A DNA stretch of 16,941 bases from Deltaproteobacteria bacterium (lineage in GTDB: Bacteria > Desulfobacterota > Desulfobacteria > Desulfobacterales > JAABPS01). The notes below the pieces were generated by a model that did no database searches, was not told the origin of the DNA, and saw only the letters and a list, made by a program, of their open reading frames with translations. The position numbers and the translations under genes are program-made. The stretch spans positions 1 through 16,941 of the forward strand of contig JAFDFT010000017.1 of the NCBI GenBank assembly GCA_019309685.1. The letters are read 5' to 3'. This document shows, one piece after another, positions 14,636 through 16,941 of the stretch. Numbering within the stretch: the first letter of the stretch is position 1; each line of letters opens with the position of its first letter.

Positions 14636-14662
14636 ATCCGGTAGAATTCTAAAGATTATCGA

Positions 14663-14693
14663 CCTAAAACCCAAAACTTAAAACCTAAAACCC
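14663..14693. repeat. A/C-rich tandem tract
   Basis: About four imperfect 7-8 base units of the type TAAAACC(C/T). Short, and probably slippage-derived. Confidence 0.45.
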
Positions 14694-14721
14694 TATCGAT
14701 TTCATTGAGAAAATAGGTGTT

Positions 14722-14892
14722 ACCTCAATTGAGCGAAAGTTGAGGGTGCTCCAGCTTCCCCGGCGACGGGATCTACGCTTCGCTCCGACAAAGCATCAAG
14801 GGTGAAGCCGTAATAATCTACTGCGATCCCTTGATAACGCAGAAGATGGGGCATTATCGACTTTCCCGTAGGGTAAAACGCTCATTTGAGGT
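14722..14892. repeat. nested long-range inverted repeat downstream of the isomerase gene
   Basis: ACCTCAATTGAGCG (14722-14735) and CGCTCATTTGAGGT (14879-14892) match as inverted arms at 13 of 14 positions. Inside, ATCAAGGG (14795-14802) and CCCTTGAT (14828-14835) form a perfect 8-bp stem. A transcript from either strand could fold into a stem with an internal hairpin. It may be a mobile repeat, the 3' end of the isomerase transcript, or a structured RNA; no known RNA family is recognised. Confidence 0.5.
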
Positions 14893-14912
14893 GTTACTAA
14901 AACAGGATAGTA

Positions 14913-15719
14913 TTACTTGCCCTTATATACCGGATCTCTTTTCTCAAGAAACGCGGCCATGGCCTCACCCAGATCTTCGGACAGGAGAAACACAGCATTT
15001 TTTTGCGCGACATATTTCAGCCCGGGGTAAACTCCGTTGTCCCGGCTGTAGTTGATGGTATCTTTGGTTCCCTGAACCGCCAATGGTGCCAAACCGGCTA
15101 TATGGGATGCAAGCGTTTCAGCCTCTTTTATCAATGCGTCTTTATCCTCACATATTCTGGTAATAAATCCCATTTTCAAGGCTTCTTCCGCAGTAAAATC
15201 CCGCCCGGTAAGGGCAAGTTCCCTGAACCAACCCTGCCCGATTATGTGGGGCAGTCTCTGAAGCGTGCCGAGATCCGCGATGATGGCAATCCTGGTCTCT
15301 CTTATACTGAAAACCGCATCCTTTGATGCAATACGGATATCGCACGCACTTAACAGATCTACACCGCCCCCAATGCAATGACTGTGGGCTGCAGCAATAA
15401 CGGGTTTTGTGCATTTTTCAATAAGATTTAAACTTTCCTGGCCCTGAAGGATCCACTTTCGCAACGTTTCACGTGAGTCCGCCCCAGTCCCCGTGAAACT
15501 TTCCGCCGCTTCCACCAAATCCAGTCCTGAAGTAAAACTCTTGCCTTCGGCCTTTATCACCACAACCCGAACCTCATTATCTGCTTCAAATTCTTTAAAA
15601 TGATCGGTGAGTTCTTCAAAATAACTGCGCCCCATGGCATTGCGTTTTTCAGGCCGATTCATCGTCAACCAGGCAATATGCCCATCCTTTTCTACTTTGA
15701 AATTCTTTTGATCGTTCAT
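14913..15719 (-). CDS. enoyl-CoA hydratase/isomerase family, dienoyl-CoA isomerase type
   Basis: A 268-residue crotonase-fold protein acting on acyl-CoA. SGLDL (64-68) gives the first oxyanion-hole region and CIGGGVDLLSACD (115-127) the second. Three acids line up with those of delta3,5-delta2,4-dienoyl-CoA isomerase (mammalian ECH1): Asp121 in GGGVD, Glu141 in SIRETRI and Asp149 in IADLGTLQRLP. The last motif is characteristic of that group and differs from the Glu pair of ordinary enoyl-CoA hydratase. It probably moves double bonds in dienoyl-CoA from unsaturated or ring-derived acids. The start is set by AAGGAGGT six bases upstream of the ATG. It is transcribed alone, 559 bp from the aminotransferase operon. 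The 3-hydroxyacyl-CoA dehydrogenase at 3670-4986 could serve the same beta-oxidation pathway. Simple hydratase activity is the alternative. Confidence 0.9.
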   Translation of the reverse strand: MNDQKNFKVEKDGHIAWLTMNRPEKRNAMGRSYFEELTDHFKEFEADNEVRVVVIKAEGKSFTSGLDLVEAAESFTGTGADSRETLRKWILQGQESLNLIEKCTKPVIAAAHSHCIGGGVDLLSACDIRIASKDAVFSIRETRIAIIADLGTLQRLPHIIGQGWFRELALTGRDFTAEEALKMGFITRICEDKDALIKEAETLASHIAGLAPLAVQGTKDTINYSRDNGVYPGLKYVAQKNAVFLLSEDLGEAMAAFLEKRDPVYKGK

Positions 15720-15757
15720 GCAACCTCCTTTTATATTTTCCAGTATGATTGTTTCAA

Positions 15758-15772
15758 AACATTAAAAATGTT
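15758..15772 (-). promoter_or_regulatory. palindrome upstream of the isomerase gene
   Basis: AACATTAAAAATGTT is a perfect 6-bp inverted repeat with a 3-base centre, 38 bases before the isomerase start. It could be a dimeric regulator site (for example TetR- or MarR-like), but none of these regulators is encoded in the window. Confidence 0.35.
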
Positions 15773-15962
15773 AGCTTTTTATGAAAGTTATAACAACAAA
15801 AAAATACATCAAAACTTCAGATAGCGGCTGGTACCACATATTCAAAATCCTCAAAATATTTCCATTCCTTTAAGCAATGTGCTATTAACCGTAATGAATT
15901 TAAGACGAGAATGAAGGTAAGCTATACGTAACTTTGAATAACTTGGCAATCAAAACAGAAAG

Positions 15963-16004
15963 TTTGCTCAAAATGTTGATGCAGTATTTTGTTATGCGAG
16001 CAAA
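15963..16004 (+). promoter_or_regulatory. spaced inverted repeat upstream of the sensor gene
   Basis: TTTGCTC (15963-15969) and GAGCAAA (15998-16004) are perfect 7-bp arms 28 bases apart, 43-84 bases before the sensor ATG. A paired regulator site or a leader stem is possible. Confidence 0.35.
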
Positions 16005-16046
16005 TTGTCAAACTTACTTTATTGAACCCTGATGGAGGTCGTAGTA

Positions 16047-16941
16047 ATGAAGTTTTCAAATAAACTTTCATTTGCTATTTTGATAGCCGGTATTATCGTT
16101 TTGTTTTTATTATCATTTACGGCATACAAATCTAGCCATAAATCAATTCTAAAATCACAGTTCATATACACCAAGACCATTGCCGATGAGATTTCAGGTG
16201 ATATTGATCGTATTCTTTATGAAAAAGTGAAAACAGCCCTGACGCTGGCGAATACGCCCATCATAAAAAAGGGGTTGGAGACGAGTAATCTTTCCTATGC
16301 TAACCAGACGGAAAATAAACGAAAAGAATCCATAAAACTTATAAATAATAAATGGAAATCAACAACAGATCCTGCTGACAATTTTATTCTAAACTTCACC
16401 GACAATAAAGTGTCACACTTTCTAAAGGATCAGCAGGCGATCCTCAAGGGCGAGTACGGGGAAATCTTTCTTACCAATAAATTTGGTGCTTTGGTTGCAT
16501 CAACTTCAAAGCTGTCAACTTTTGCGCATGGGAATAAATACTGGTGGTTGGGGTCTTATAATAATGGAGAGGGAGCGGTGTTTTTCGATGACCGCGGGTA
16601 TGATGACAGCGTTGATGGATATGTCCTGGGTCTGGTTGTTCCTATCAGAAAAGGCACGGAAATAATCGGCATATTAAAATGTAACCTTAATATCCTTGGC
16701 AGTATCAGCAAGTTGATATCCGGTGCGAAGGATAAATTAATGGGAAACTTCAAACTGACCCGCTCCGGCGGAATGATTGTTTTTGAAGAAGGCTTTGAAC
16801 CATTGAGCACACGGATTCATGATTCTATTTTTAAAAAATTAAAAACCAAAAGTACCGAAGCTTTCATTATCAACGATTCCGGGGAAAAGTACCTTATTGG
16901 GCTTTCAGAAATTAAACTGTCAAAAGGGGAAAAAGGATATG
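16047..16941 (+). CDS. membrane sensor protein with Cache-like domain, N-terminal part (runs off window)
   Basis: An open frame of 298 codons from ATG 16047 continues past the window end without a stop. The start has GGAGG at 16034-16038, eight bases upstream. Residues about 8-26 form one hydrophobic helix (LSFAILIAGIIVLFLLSFTA), an uncleaved signal anchor. The following ~270 residues look extracytoplasmic: a helical stretch (30-100) and then a sensor fold with GEIFLTNKFGALVAST, a YWW motif, and GYVLGLVVPIRKG-EIIGILK, which resemble dCache_1 ligand-binding modules (PAS-like) of histidine kinases, diguanylate cyclases and chemoreceptors. The output domain is outside the window, so kinase, cyclase or methyl-accepting protein cannot be decided. 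It lies next to catabolic genes, so it may sense their substrate. Confidence 0.8.
   Translation, partial: MKFSNKLSFAILIAGIIVLFLLSFTAYKSSHKSILKSQFIYTKTIADEISGDIDRILYEKVKTALTLANTPIIKKGLETSNLSYANQTENKRKESIKLINNKWKSTTDPADNFILNFTDNKVSHFLKDQQAILKGEYGEIFLTNKFGALVASTSKLSTFAHGNKYWWLGSYNNGEGAVFFDDRGYDDSVDGYVLGLVVPIRKGTEIIGILKCNLNILGSISKLISGAKDKLMGNFKLTRSGGMIVFEEGFEPLSTRIHDSIFKKLKTKSTEAFIINDSGEKYLIGLSEIKLSKGEKGY

Larger units (their letters stand above)
14354..14912. other. 559-bp gene-free spacer rich in repeats
   Basis: No gene is supported between the aminotransferase and the isomerase. From left to right it holds a 7-bp hairpin just upstream of the aminotransferase (14389-14410), element copy B (14527-14635), an A/C-rich tandem tract (14663-14693) and a nested inverted-repeat region (14722-14892). 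The aminotransferase promoter must lie here. Confidence 0.6.
15720..16046. other. divergent spacer between isomerase and sensor genes
   Basis: An A/T-rich 327-bp region with no gene. It includes the two palindromes listed separately; no complete sigma70 or sigma54 promoter is convincing. Confidence 0.5.

Noticed and set aside
15935..15970. Sigma54-type promoter (TTGGCA ... TTTGC) upstream of the sensor
   Set aside because: The distance between the GG and GC elements is far larger than the fixed spacing such promoters need.
1..16941. CRISPR arrays, tRNA/rRNA genes, transposases, integrases, phage or toxin-antitoxin genes
   Set aside because: Looked for and not seen; repeats present are short palindromic elements without regular spacers.

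Overview
The window looks like a piece of an anaerobic, Gram-negative bacterial chromosome, most likely Desulfobacterota (a sulfate-reducer-type 'deltaproteobacterium'). This is inferred from the moderate GC content, the density of CoA-thioester and redox catabolic genes, and intergenic spacers full of short inverted-repeat elements of the kind common in those genomes. No rRNA, tRNA, CRISPR array, integrase or transposase was seen, so the taxonomic call is an inference.

Layout. (1) 1-3163, plus strand: the 3' end of one metallo-beta-lactamase-fold (MBL) hydrolase, a second MBL hydrolase overlapping it by one base, a carboxymuconolactone decarboxylase (CMD) family protein and an alpha/beta hydrolase of epoxide-hydrolase type. 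(2) 3164-3669: repeat-rich spacer. (3) 3670-4986, minus strand: a two-C-domain 3-hydroxyacyl-CoA dehydrogenase with an altered active-site segment. (4) 4987-5361: promoter-bearing spacer, then a plus-strand GNAT-like acyltransferase whose base composition differs from its neighbours. (5) 6421-8286, plus strand: an amidohydrolase-2 family lactonase/hydrolase followed by a short-chain dehydrogenase. (6) 8396-10078, minus strand: a GPH/MelB-type sugar:cation symporter with an unusual periplasmic insertion. (7) 10451-14353, minus strand: an apparent operon of a class V aminotransferase and two tandem paralogous FAD-dependent oxidoreductases, bracketed by two direct copies of a ~110-bp inverted-repeat element. 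(8) 14913-15719, minus strand: a dienoyl-CoA isomerase-type enoyl-CoA hydratase family protein. (9) 16047 to the window end, plus strand: the N-terminal part of a membrane sensor with a Cache-like extracytoplasmic domain.

How the genes may work together. Uptake (symporter), hydrolysis (two MBL hydrolases, alpha/beta hydrolase, amidohydrolase), alcohol/aldehyde/amine redox (short-chain dehydrogenase, FAD enzymes, aminotransferase) and beta-oxidation-type steps (3-hydroxyacyl-CoA dehydrogenase, dienoyl-CoA isomerase) all lie within 17 kb. This suggests an accessory catabolic region for a cyclic, lactone-forming or amino-bearing organic substrate, possibly sensed by the membrane sensor at the right edge. 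The substrate cannot be read from the sequence. No defence, phage or plasmid system is visible. The most unusual elements are the symporter insertion, the FAD-enzyme pair with its bracketing repeats, and the diverged 3-hydroxyacyl-CoA dehydrogenase.
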